This document shows positions 29,013-38,212 of a stretch of 64,000 nucleotides of DNA, piece by piece (position 1 is the first letter of the stretch; every line of letters starts with the position of its first letter). Under the pieces are notes generated by a model. It saw nothing but the letters and a program-made list of their open reading frames with translations, searched no databases and was not told the DNA's origin. The position numbers were made by a program, and so were the translations under genes. This DNA is from Trichomonas tenax (Eukaryota; Parabasalia; Trichomonadida; Trichomonadidae). Location: the NCBI GenBank assembly GCA_023091735.1, contig JALKBU010000051.1:44173-108172 (forward strand). Direction: 5' to 3'.

Positions 29013-29445
29013 ACTTTTGAATTTCTGAAAGTGATCGTGAAAAATTTAACAAAATTCAGAGCAACAAATTTTTATTTATTTGTATCCCGTAACGCGGTTT
29101 TTATTATTTTGGTCAATTGTTCAACGATAGAAAATTTAAGGGGCTAGACTTTTAAAGCAGGAGATATTTCAACAGATGTTAGAAAAGGATTTCAGCTTCT
29201 ATACAACGACACGAGGCTGGAGTCGGAGCGCGTTAGTGACCTAATCTTTGCAATGAAGGGCTTTTGTGTCATCCGAAAGATGAGTTCATCTGTCACATTT
29301 CGTATCTGATAATAGTTTACACTTTACATGTCAAATCTTAATTTTCCCACAACTTGAGAATGATGTTCTTTTCCAATTAGTTTAATCACTCTACAGCTAT
29401 TTTGCCTGCTTTGAGATGCTGGCCAGCAGCAATCTTCAACTTGAA
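29013..29445. other. Spacer, one TTACATGTCA motif, no gene seen
   Basis: Between the acyltransferase start and the ankyrin relic. It contains an exact TTACATGTCA at 29324-29333, which could serve the minus-strand relic's region or a lost gene. A 50-bp GC-richer stretch near 29200 (ACACGAGGCTGGAGTCGGAG) stands out but I see no frame in it. Confidence 0.4.
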
Positions 29446-29660
29446 ATTAATGCTATTTCTTGCAGCACAATGGAGTGAAGTTCATTCTTTATCAACTTTA
29501 CTCGTAATCACTGAACATGTTGCTGCATAGTATATTCATTGTTATCTTTTGCATTAACGTGAACACCACTTCAAATCAATATTGTTTCCTTTCTGTTATT
29601 TATTGAAGCATGATGGAATGAGATCCTTTCAATATTATCATTTGCCTCAATGTTAACATC
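29446..29660 (-). pseudogene. Decayed ankyrin-repeat gene fragment
   Basis: On the minus strand three short reading-frame pieces, separated by frame changes and stops, look like ankyrin repeats. They are DVNIEANDNIERISFHHASI at about 29595-29660, GVHVNAKDNNEYTMQQHVQ at 29511-29567, and TSLHCAARNSI at about 29446-29491. The consensus is 'G.DVNAKDN.G.TPLHHAA.N...'. There is no intact frame. Ankyrin proteins are among the most expanded families in trichomonads, so a relic is plausible. A plausible ancestral gene would have run from near 29725 towards 29400. Confidence 0.6.
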
Positions 29661-29723
29661 ACAGCAAATGCAACATCAGTCAATCCATTGAATCATTGTG
29701 ATACTTTGTCACTCTGAAATTCT

Positions 29724-29733
29724 GCCATGTAAA
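29724..29733 (+). promoter_or_regulatory. GCCATGTAAA motif upstream of the MPPED-like gene
   Basis: GCCATGTAAA, one base off the GTCATGTAAA form, lies 33-42 bp before the ATG at 29766. It is followed by TTTGTCATGATCGTCAATTCATATTATG, which includes the TCATATT initiator-like string next to the ATG. Confidence 0.4.
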
Positions 29734-29765
29734 TAAGATTTTTGTCATGATCGTCAATTCATATT

Positions 29766-30527
29766 ATGCCAAAGTTTTCAGCTAAACTTGTTGAGGATCC
29801 TAGTTTTCCAAAGGCAGAAAACGCAATTAGATTCATGTGCCTTTCAGATACACACGGCGCTATTAAGCAAATACCCGAATCCACAATTCATCCAGCTGAT
29901 TTTTGCTTATTTGCTGGTGATATGACATTGTTTGGTGATCCACAGCATTCAGAAGAGGCAAAACAGTACATTCTCGGTCTTCCTGTTAAGCACAGAATTG
30001 TAATTTCAGGAAATCTCGATCTTCCATTCGACACAAAGAACTACAGCCGCTTCAAACAGTGGTTCGCCAAATTCAACTACCCAGATGGCCCAGAAGGCAT
30101 CAAGAAATCTTTCGTTCTTGATGAAAATATCACTTATCTTGAGCACCAAGCGATTACAATTGATGGCGTGAAGATATTTGGTTCGCCATACACACCAACA
30201 TTCGGTGATTTCGGATTCCCAACGACCAAAGATACAGCTCCATCAACATGGAAAGAGCTTCCTGCTGACACAGATGTCCTCTTATGCCATGGACCTCCAC
30301 ACATGATATGCGATGCCACAACATCAGGTTTCCACGCTGGTTGCCCTGAACTTCGTAAAGCTATCGAAAAAGTTGGACCTGCTTTTGCTGTTTTTGGCCA
30401 CATCCACGAAGCGCATGGACATGAGGTGCTTAACGACACTCTCTGCTGCAATGTCGCAATTGTTAATGCTGAACGTGAAGTTGCAAGCGGTCCTACTTAC
30501 ATTGATCTTACACCATTGAACCACTGA
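29766..30527 (+). CDS. Metallophosphoesterase, MPPED1/2-like
   Basis: The 253-residue product has the metallophosphoesterase motifs in order. These are LSDTHG (D28, H30), GDMT (51-54, against GD of the family), SGNLD (81-85, in place of GNHD/E), LLCHGPP for the third motif, and GHIHEAHG for the terminal GHxH. The length and the GHIHE ending fit the MPPED1/MPPED2 class, which in animals are cytosolic dinuclear-metal phosphodiesterases. The His-to-Leu change in GNHD removes a residue that normally helps stabilise the leaving group, although the metal-binding Asn is kept. Natural substrate is unknown. The gene is convergent with nothing nearby and is followed by a 3.8-kb gene-poor region. Confidence 0.75.
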   Translation: MPKFSAKLVEDPSFPKAENAIRFMCLSDTHGAIKQIPESTIHPADFCLFAGDMTLFGDPQHSEEAKQYILGLPVKHRIVISGNLDLPFDTKNYSRFKQWFAKFNYPDGPEGIKKSFVLDENITYLEHQAITIDGVKIFGSPYTPTFGDFGFPTTKDTAPSTWKELPADTDVLLCHGPPHMICDATTSGFHAGCPELRKAIEKVGPAFAVFGHIHEAHGHEVLNDTLCCNVAIVNAEREVASGPTYIDLTPLNH

Positions 30528-33500
30528 TATAATCCTATAAACTATAAATCTCTTTCCTTTACTGTACAAATATATATTTTTTCTTATTGACTATACCATA
30601 TCTTGGGATATATATACAATATTTCTAATTCATCAAATTTAAAATACCGTACTGAAAAATTTATATTTAAAATACTCTTTTTCCATTTCAAGAAAATTTG
30701 AATAAAATTTCATAATCAAATTCAGGTTTTAACTACATTTGGCCAACATTACATCATATGCTTGTTTATCGTCATCGGTATCGTCCTAGATATTGGAAAT
30801 CAAGTCGGTGATTGATCCATGTCGGCAATAACATATAGTTTAAAGTTATATTAATCAAAATTCAAAAACTCCTGAATTCGGTCAATTCGGCAGAGAATCA
30901 GTTTCAAAAAGCTTGATTTTAGCTACATAGCATCAGCAACTTAGTTTTGTATGCCTAAGTATCTCGTGTTCAATCAAAATTAATAGCCAAAATATAAATA
31001 AATATTATGTGTATATTATTATTTTAGAAAACAAGAAATTAGTTAATATAATTTAGTTTGTATACAAGTATGGTTGTATTTAGTATAAATATGAAATCAA
31101 AACTCTAAATCAAAATTGGAAATTTGGAATATTTTATGATGCAAAGAAAATACTAAGGCGAATGTAACTTCGTGATGCATCATGTGGTATTTTGAATGTA
31201 TTTATTGTCTAAATCGTTAATTTAAAATAAGAAAAAATAATTGATGAGATTGTTGCATAAGTAGTAGAGGTTATGGTACCGAATGAGAATTTGGTCGGTA
31301 AAGTGTCGTGTTTCTAGGGATGTTTCCTTAGTCAATAATACGTCGATGAATTTTATTGAAGCCAAAGCACAATTTTCGCCAAAAGACCGAATTTCGGGGT
31401 TTTCGGTACCCTGGACATATCAGTACTCCTCAATTCCTGATGCTTTTGGGACTCTGCGAGCGAATCTGAATTCGGTATTTTGAAATAATTTGTGGGCTTT
31501 TCTATCGCTGAACCCCTACTCAGACTTTACAAAGCTTCGACAATAGATTTTGCAAAAAAACACCTCGTGTTTAATGACAAATATGAGAATGGTATGAATA
31601 ATCATGCAGATTTGTCGATATATCCATGGTTAAAATCAAAGATTTTTAATTAAAATTTTACAAAAATCAAGTTTTTTTTGGATTTTTATCATTTTAAGGT
31701 TAATATCGAATTAGGCCGAAACAAGCGATTTTTTTTTCGCTCGGCGGTTTATTTACTCTCAATTCGTTTATTGTTAGCGAATATATTACATCATTTTTGT
31801 TATTAACAAACATTTAACTTATTTTGCCTGATCAGTTAATTTTATTCAATATTTTTTTCAAATAATAATACAATACATATCTGCATTTGTCCTCGTTGAA
31901 GTGTCCAAATGTAAAAGTTATTTGTCATAGTATTCAATCTTTGTGAATTTTTAGCGTTTTTTGTTGAATCTTGTCCGAAAAATCTAAAAAAAGTCAAAAA
32001 TAAATCAGCCATTCATCGATATAATACACACAGAGTATATATATCAACTTTAATTTGATGTCAAATTTGTTCAAAAAATATCAAAAAGTGACTGAAAAAT
32101 AGGGTTTTTCTCCCAAAAATTGCAGGGTTTTGTAAAGCTAGGACACATAAAAGTGACGTTTGGACACTTCTGACATGTAAAGGACACATATTCAATGAAA
32201 ACGGTTGAAAAGTTAACACACTTTTGACATGTAAGGGACGCATTTTTCAATTTAGTCCTATAAGGTTCTTGTAAACTAATGTTTTATTAATGGATAAATA
32301 GAATATCAATTAGTGACATGGTTTTTGTGAAAGCAGATAAATTAAATGCATGTAATTGCTAAAGTTACATGATGCAATCTGATGTTGACACGAGATTCCT
32401 TCGAAGCTCGAAGCAATCTCGTTCTCGAATCAAGAATGTCTCAACAACGAGAGACAAAAGCATCCGCATAAATTCAATAATGTGTTTGACATGCCCAGTT
32501 TGCGACAAAATATTGTTTTTTATTTTGTCATCGTCGACAACAATGAAATATTTAAAGAATTCATTAATTTACATTTCTTAGACTCTGAGTTTTGGGGAGA
32601 TTTAGAGTTATCGGATGAAGTTTCCAAAATCGAATTTTACAAGGCAAAAAATATAAAAGTGACAATTTATAGTTTACATGTCAATTTTTTCTCATTTGTT
32701 AATCAAAGAAAATAACAATTCTTATCAAGCATCAAGAACAAAAAGCATTCATTAGGAATTACAACACAAAAACAATCAATAAAAGATTATAAAATTTGCA
32801 ATATTCGTGTTTTCGAAAGATATCGGGGAGAGAGAAAAAAAAAGAAAAGAAGGAGAAAGGAAAAAAAAAGAAAAAAAGAGAGGGACATCGGTGAAATCTT
32901 GGTGAATTTTGATTGCTTTTGAACTGCCTGAGGCGATGTTGACGCTGCCCCAGCGCCGAAGGCCTGATTTTTTTTGATATTTTGTGTGTCAACGAAACAC
33001 CCAAAATGTGTCACTTTTCCAAAGGGTATAATACAATCAATATTACTTTGTAGCACTTATTGATACATCTCAATGGAATATTTGAAACAATTTTATGCAG
33101 TCAAAGACATGTTATAAGCTATACTGGGCAACAATAATGCCATTTTATTGAAGAACAGCGAATTATTTCAAACTCATCAAGTAGAGATCATTACAAAACA
33201 TGTCCAAAAGAATTGTATCATAAAACACATATGTCAACACTCATATTGATGAGATATTCAATAACATTGTCCATTTTCTGCACAACCCATATGAGAGATA
33301 CATCTCATAAACTAGTAAATCACTGTATTAATGATGGTCCAAAATAATGGCTGCAGGTTGAGTTAAATGGAGTAAAATTTTTGTCGAAAAGTGACGGTTT
33401 TCAAAAATTTTGAAAATTTTCGAAGCAGAACTCGATTTGCAGTCTTTTCCATTATCACTTCATAGGTCCTGTAGTATTTTCTAGTCTCCCTACACCATTC

Positions 33501-34062
33501 TATCATGTTTTTCACACAGTTTTTCAAGATGTAAAATACTTCCATCCTTTTCATTAAGTTTTTATTGACCAATTCCTGAAAATTATCTCATACAGGCTAC
33601 TGCATTAGACGGTTCTCCAACACGCTCACTCATATATCTTTCCTATTTTGCTCAACGATCCGAAGCGGACGAGCTAAATCTGTTTATAATCATCTGCAAG
33701 TTGCAATATATTCATAATTATGAGATGACATGAATTACGTTATAGTGAATCATTAAACACACGATTTCACTATATTCTATATATTATGTCATTAAGTGCA
33801 TATTGACTCATTTTGATAATACACCAGCATATAAAAATATAAAATGTATCAGTACATGGAATGTTTCTGCTCATTGCATGACTTTTTGTCCACTTTCTCG
33901 ATCAATCAAACGTTTCTTAATTCCAACTCATTAACATATGGGAAGTTATATATAGACTGCACAGAAATAAATTAGGATAACTATAACCCAATACAACGAA
34001 AATATAATTTTGAATTATAATTGTTTGATGCTAGGACATAGATTTCATTATAATAATGCTAA
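30528..34062. other. Gene-poor region with repeats and motif copies
   Basis: No intact gene is recognised in this 3.5 kb. Present are an inverted pair GGTACCGAA/TTCGGTACC (31275-31283 and 31402-31410), a 26-bp direct repeat carrying TGACATGTAA (32164-32189 and 32218-32243), and TTACATGTCA at 32674-32683. A purine-only tract (about 32829-32883) also occurs. A 66-codon frame at 31283-31483, two overlapping frames at 32369-32715 and a minus frame at 33363-33572 all lack recognised domains. Because the motif copies are here without an intact gene, this may be a graveyard of lost genes. Confidence 0.45.
32164..32243. repeat. 26-bp direct repeat carrying the promoter-like motif
   Basis: ACACTTCTGACATGTAAAGG.. 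(32164-32189) and ACACTTTTGACATGTAAGGG.. (32218-32243) are 26-bp copies with 23 of 26 bases equal, 54 bp apart. Both contain TGACATGTAA. A partial third match (GGACACATAAAAGTGACG) precedes them. Confidence 0.5.
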
Positions 34063-34287
34063 GCAGCCCCTCAGCAGAAGAATTATATGGAGAATGAATC
34101 CCCAAAAAAGCATAAAGACATTCAAAGATTGTCCGTTAAAAGAAAAGGGAAAAAGGGCAAATTTGAAATTCCTACTTCCATTTTTGAGCCGGCCTCAAAA
34201 TTTGAGAGGTCAAACGCCATAAATTTTACTCACTTTTCACACGGTGTACATATATACTATGGTCTAAATGGTACTTTTGATTTGTGA
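34063..34287 (+). other. Open charged reading frame of 74 codons, doubtful
   Basis: A plus-strand frame is open from the stop at 34060 to 34287, with its first ATG at 34087 (MENESPKKHKDIQRLSVKRK). It is very basic and has no recognised domain. It ends only 34 bp before the RAD23-like start. It could be a relic or a chance frame; coding is not supported. Confidence 0.2.
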
Positions 34288-34321
34288 GACATCGGTTTTT
34301 GTAATTATAAATTGCGCATAA

Positions 34322-35032
34322 ATGAAAGCTAAATTCCGTCTTATGACAAAGAACCAGGAGGTGGAAATTGACTACACACCTTCCCAGAACTTCTATGAGA
34401 CGAAATTTAAATTGGCTGAGAAGTTAAATGTTGATCGAGATTGTTTGCAAATCATATTCAAATCACAACCCATCGACGACTCAAAAACCTTTGCAGATAT
34501 AGACTATAATTCTAGTAAGGTACTTTTCATTTCATTTACTCAACCACACCAGAATGTTCAAAAACAGACTAACACACAAAGCCACAAATTACCAGATATG
34601 ACCAAAACTGTCCAGTATCTTCCACCAAGAGGAGATAGGACATTTGAACCATCGCCACAGAAACTCACGGAAATGTTAAATCTACTCAAAGAATTAGGTT
34701 TCGATGAAAAACTTTGTGAAAGGGCTTTGAAGGCCGCATGCTATAACTGCGACCGTGCTGCAGATTATCTTTTGTCTAATACAATTCCTGATGATTGCTG
34801 TTCAGATTTTAGTAAATTATACTCGCGCCGTGCTTCTGTTTGTGATCAAGCGACATTCCGTGAGTGTGCTGACCAAAAGGTAAAGAAATTAAGCCCAGAT
34901 CAGATTGACGCAATCAAGAGGATAGAAACACAAACTGGTGCAAGCCGTGATGTTGTTATACAGGTATATTTTGCATGTGAGTATGATGAAAAGAACACCC
35001 TTGCGTGCTTAGGAAGCAAGGAGTGGGATTAG
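34322..35032 (+). CDS. RAD23-like UBL-UBA shuttle protein
   Basis: The 236-residue product starts with a ubiquitin-like domain (residues 1 to ~72). Its strand/helix pattern is MKAKFRLMTKNQEVEIDY, then KLAEKLNVDRDCLQIIFKSQ, then DIDYNSSKVLFISF. A disordered linker (75-108) follows, then two UBA-like domains. The first is LNLLKELGFDEKLCERALKA (about 112-152, with the MGF/LGF loop). The second is LSPDQIDAIKRIETQTGAS, then VIQVYFACEYDEKNTLACL (about 192-232). UBL-UBA-UBA is the RAD23/Dsk2/Ddi1 layout. Such proteins carry poly-ubiquitinated substrates to the proteasome. It lacks the XPC-binding domain that RAD23 has between the UBAs, so a RAD23-like or ubiquilin-like adaptor is more exact. Trichomonads have many such genes. 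Confidence 0.75.
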   Translation: MKAKFRLMTKNQEVEIDYTPSQNFYETKFKLAEKLNVDRDCLQIIFKSQPIDDSKTFADIDYNSSKVLFISFTQPHQNVQKQTNTQSHKLPDMTKTVQYLPPRGDRTFEPSPQKLTEMLNLLKELGFDEKLCERALKAACYNCDRAADYLLSNTIPDDCCSDFSKLYSRRASVCDQATFRECADQKVKKLSPDQIDAIKRIETQTGASRDVVIQVYFACEYDEKNTLACLGSKEWD

Positions 35033-35681
35033 ATCATATAATAAATAAATTTCTTGATGTTCATTAATTGGCACTCTTTTTTGATTACTTGCAGCCTGGT
35101 TTTAATTTCATTTGTTTTTCACACAATTGATGGTCCTTTAATATTGCCGCCAAAATTTCTTTTCTTTACTAAGCTTTGGGAATAAGGCAGTAATATATGC
35201 TATGGCTTTACACACTATTGCTGATCACCTTTTATTCTATTTATTTTATATTTGACCTAATTTAATATCATATTTTACCTAACAAGTTCGCTTGGCTATT
35301 ATTGAACTACAAGGCAAGCAGACTTGTATCCATAAGTTTTAGGACAATATTTCATTTTCGAAAACAAGCTCCATTCAATCATTCAAGCATCACTTTTCGT
35401 GGTAAAGCTCTCAATTTTTCATGTATCATAGACTTGTTATTTTCAAGATTTTACATTCTCTCTACACCATGGTTTGTTTGCTTCTAACAAAATGGAACAT
35501 GCTGGATTTATTTCTTTCAAAAATTGTCCATCCTGTATTCAGGTAAGAGTGTTGAACAAAAGTGCCCTATCGTCTCTTATATGACATGTTACTTAAAAAC
35601 AATTTTTTCGATTCTCGGGCATGGCCTAATCGCTAATGGTTGAACTACGCACCTTTTTGATGCAGGTTTTTCCCCTCTCTC
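35033..35681. other. Intergenic spacer, nothing certain
   Basis: AT-rich. A 61-codon plus-strand frame (from 35302) and a short one around 35590-35680 (GGCATGGCCTAATCG) have no recognised features. I checked the latter for a tRNA and rejected it. Confidence 0.35.
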
Positions 35682-35806
35682 GACAAGGATTCAATTTTGA
35701 AATGAATGAAGTATTTTAATGAAGTTGCTTTTGTTCTTAACTCTCATTTAGTGAAATTCAGTTTGCTATTGTGTAAATTTACTACAAACATACATCTAAA
35801 TAAATA
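35682..35806. repeat. Copy 1 of a 125-bp direct repeat
   Basis: This is near-identical (124 of 125 bases) to 37608-37732, reading from GACAAGGATTCAATTTTGAA to CTAAATAAATA. It corresponds to the last ~10 codons and the 3' flank of the small gene ending at 37645. Here the upstream coding part is missing, so this copy is a detached 3' end. Confidence 0.8.
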
Positions 35807-35817
35807 TAATAGTGCAT

Positions 35818-36219
35818 AACTCGAAATCAACTTTATCTGTTGGACTTTCATTGACTGTAGTGAGTGGTTTATCATTCTTCTTTATGACTTAACTGGAATC
35901 TGTTGAAGCAACAACATCCTGCTGATAGTATCATCTATAGTTATTCCTGTTATCAGATTTCCTGAAGATATCCTTCGCCTGAAGAATGTCGGCTGTTTTA
36001 ACTTTCGTTGGAAGAACTCTATCGATAGGAACTTAGTAATAAATGTTCTTTTTGTTCTTCACTAAAACTCTTAAGAAAGCATCGACATCACACCAAAGAA
36101 GTGCCAAATCTCTCTTCGTAGGAATCTCTGTGAATGTGAAACTATCAACTGACTTGAAGAATGTTGCATTGCCTTTTTCAGCATCGGCAAAGTTGCACAG
36201 ATGAACAAAAAGATCTCAT
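35818..36219 (-). pseudogene. Decayed protein-coding relic, family not recognised
   Basis: The minus strand shows protein-like pieces in more than one frame. One starts near 36206 (VHLCNFADAEKGNATFFKSV, on to TFTEIPTKRDLALLWCDVDA) and ends at a TAA at 36033-36035. A second (VLPTKVKTADILQAKDIFRK) begins right after. A third in another frame reads KKNDKPLTTVNESPTDKVDF at about 35820-35880. An ATG at 36219 (MRSFCSSVQ) is out of frame with the first piece. TGACATGTAA lies 110 bp upstream at 36329-36338. Together they look like one gene of ~130 residues or more broken by frameshifts. No family is recognised. Confidence 0.5.
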
Positions 36220-36328
36220 GCCTTTTGCAATATTATAATGTATACATCCACATAGCCTATACAGCTTAAATGCTGAATATGATTTTACCTTTTCCCTTGA
36301 TAAATTTTTGAAATTCAGTTTAGATATT

Positions 36329-36338
36329 TGACATGTAA
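36329..36338 (-). promoter_or_regulatory. TGACATGTAA motif upstream of the 36-kb relic
   Basis: An exact motif copy, 110 bp before the out-of-frame ATG of the decayed minus-strand gene. Retention of the motif suggests a once-functional promoter. Confidence 0.4.
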
Positions 36339-36465
36339 TTAAAGTATACAACATTTTTATTATCAAAATACAAGAGCAAACAAACGAACATATATATTCA
36401 CTTATGGATCCTGAAGCCAATTAAAATAATTAAACTTCTTGCTGTCCCTACTCCTGCTCCTGTCC

Positions 36466-37254
36466 CTACGGCTGCCCCTGCTGTTGAATCGACAGTACTT
36501 GATATCCGCTTTGTGTGAGTATTTGAGAGCAAAAGTATTGATAATTTTGATCAGTTATATTGAAGGCTGTATTAACACTGTTAGCCTGATTTGAACGTCT
36601 AATTTCAAGCAACTGGGTAGAGGAATCTGTTGGTGGAACAATAACTGGGTATTTTGGGGCATCAGGGGTATATTGGCCAATATACATATTCTGTTGTACG
36701 ATATTATTAAATTCCAGAATACTCTCTCTAGTTTGAAAACCATTTGTTATTAAGTATGTTGCTTGAGTGATTGCTTGATGGGTGTTTCGGTTTTTCAAAC
36801 TTCTGCAATTTCTGAGGTTCCAGCCGACAGTACCACAGCAGCAGAACAGCTTCATCAGTACCGGCCATATTGCAATGAAGAACCCTAATGACACTTTAAT
36901 GATCATGGATTTTTTATCGCCTGTATCTGTAATCAATGTATATATTGAGTAGCATGCTGAGGCTAAAGACACGAGCATCCCAACCCAGGTCTCAGTAAAG
37001 ATGTACACTAACGCATCGAAAAAAAGAGTAGGACATTTTATGACCTCAAAACACCTGCATTGAGGGGCATAGAATAGAGGGACTCCACATTTACAACAGT
37101 CTAAGTGACTATAAAGAATAAAGCAATAATCTAAATAGGTTTCAGAAGGTTCACAATTGCAGGGGCAATGACAAAATATCTGATTGAAAAACCTTGATAC
37201 TTGAATCAGTGAAGGATTCCTGCTTTGAGGAGCAGGAGAAACTCGCTTATTCAT
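36466..37254 (-). CDS. Cys-rich membrane protein of unknown function with a Q-rich tail
   Basis: I start it at the ATG at 37254 (MNKRVSPAPQSRNPS, 262 residues); an earlier ATG at 37302 would add 16 residues. A cysteine-dense part (FCHCPCNCEP, LDCCKCGVPLFYAPQCRC) is followed by two hydrophobic spans (around WVGMLVSLASACYSIYTL and IIKVSLGFFIAIWPVLMKLF, then CCC). The C-terminal ~110 residues are polar and Gln-rich. The Cys clusters could be zinc-binding, lipid-modified or disulfide-linked. The frame ends at TAG 36466-36468, but a coding-like tail (GQEQE, then GQQEV) goes on past this TAG and a second one until TAA 36430-36432. Function is unknown. Confidence 0.55.
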   Translation of the reverse strand: MNKRVSPAPQSRNPSLIQVSRFFNQIFCHCPCNCEPSETYLDYCFILYSHLDCCKCGVPLFYAPQCRCFEVIKCPTLFFDALVYIFTETWVGMLVSLASACYSIYTLITDTGDKKSMIIKVSLGFFIAIWPVLMKLFCCCGTVGWNLRNCRSLKNRNTHQAITQATYLITNGFQTRESILEFNNIVQQNMYIGQYTPDAPKYPVIVPPTDSSTQLLEIRRSNQANSVNTAFNITDQNYQYFCSQILTQSGYQVLSIQQQGQP

Positions 37255-37345
37255 GCAATTTATAGTCTGTTCAAATTTAATTTCACATATGCCAATGATC
37301 ATCGCTCAATACAAATCATTTTCATTCTTTCAAAAGATCACTCAC

Positions 37346-37645
37346 ATGGGTAAAATATATTTAATACGTGAACTCGATAAATACTGTCCAAATGAAAAAG
37401 ATGTTGAAATTGCTACAAATCCTCAAATTGCTCGTGACTTCTTCTCAATCATTGATTTAGAGTGTGATGTTGTCAGATACATTAAGGACAATCAACTAAA
37501 TATCCCAATACTAAATTTTCCTATATATCCCAAACAAGAAAAAGAAGTAAATAATTCTAACATCGTCCAAAAATATGAACCAGTGTCCGTACAAAAAGTC
37601 GCCTTAAGACAAGGATCCAATTTTGAAATGAATGAAGTATTTTAA
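37346..37645 (+). CDS. Small protein of unknown function
   Basis: I start it at the ATG at 37346 (MGKIYLIRELDKYCPNEKD, 99 residues), because TCACTCAC just before it fits an initiator and the earlier 31 codons overlap the divergent gene. It is acidic in the first half (ARDFFSIIDLECDVVRYI) and basic or disordered in the second (KQEKEVNNSN, then PVSVQKVALRQG). The end, NFEMNEVF, is repeated in a detached form at 35682-35806. Divergent from the Cys-rich membrane gene. No family is recognised. Confidence 0.45.
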   Translation: MGKIYLIRELDKYCPNEKDVEIATNPQIARDFFSIIDLECDVVRYIKDNQLNIPILNFPIYPKQEKEVNNSNIVQKYEPVSVQKVALRQGSNFEMNEVF

Positions 37646-37732
37646 TGAAGTTGCTTTTGTTCTTAACTCTCATTTAGTGAAATTCAGTTTGCTATTGTGT
37701 AAATTTACTACAAACATACATCTAAATAAATA
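37608..37732. repeat. Copy 2 of a 125-bp direct repeat
   Basis: Near-identical partner of 35682-35806; the only seen difference is GGATCC for GGATTC. It covers the end of the small gene (stop at 37643-37645) plus 87 bp of flank. The distance between copies is 1926 bp and holds the Cys-rich membrane gene and a relic. Confidence 0.8.
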
Positions 37733-38158
37733 ATTTTTTATAAACTATAATTTGTCATGATTTATATAAATATAGCAAAATTAAAGGATATTTTTATTGT
37801 CATTTATATAAACTGCAAATAAAGCTTGATTGACTGCTTTTCCCGTCATGAATTCATTAGGTTTTAAATTATTCAACATAAATATTGACATATTTCTTAG
37901 ATTACATAGCAAATAAATCGACAAATCTCAAGAATAATATCGGGGAAACTTTGAATGAATAATATATATGTTTAGAGCAAAAACATCATTTGAACTTTGG
38001 AATACGTTAGATTTGATTTTACATGTCAAAATTAAATTATGACCGTTAACTCCTTTATATCACACTCTAAGAAGGAAAATAGAATGTACAATTTATGTAG
38101 TCAGCAATTTTTCTGATAAAATTTGCCAAAATCTAGTTTTCGAAATGTCAATATCTGA
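37733..38158. other. Spacer with one TTACATGTCA motif
   Basis: AT-rich; an exact TTACATGTCA at 38019-38028 is the only recognised feature. No gene follows it in either direction within 300 bp that I can identify. Confidence 0.4.
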
Positions 38159-38212
38159 GGACCCTTAAGGGTCCGCTATGGCCAAATATAGGCTCTCAAA
38201 ATATTCTATGAG
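38159..38212. repeat. Head-to-head MITE-like ends
   Basis: A perfect 16-bp palindrome GGACCCTTAAGGGTCC lies at 38159-38174. Downstream CTCAAAATATTCTATGAG (38195-38212) is the exact complement of an 18-mer in the element at 57805-58041, at a similar distance from a GGxCCCT end (22 bp here, 26 bp there). I read this as the end of one related element, perhaps two ends joined at a shared TTA/TAA. No matching other end was found nearby, so the copy is partial. Confidence 0.45.

Noticed and set aside
31275..31410. GGTACCGAA inverted pair with a 66-codon frame as a gene or element
   Set aside because: Arms of only 9 bp, both strands partly open by chance, no family match.
32829..32883. Purine-only tract as a functional element
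   Set aside because: Low-complexity tract without partner or frame; no claim can be made.
35620..35690. tRNA-like stretch (GGCATGGCCTAATCG...)
   Set aside because: No acceptor pairing and no GTTCRANNC T-arm could be found.
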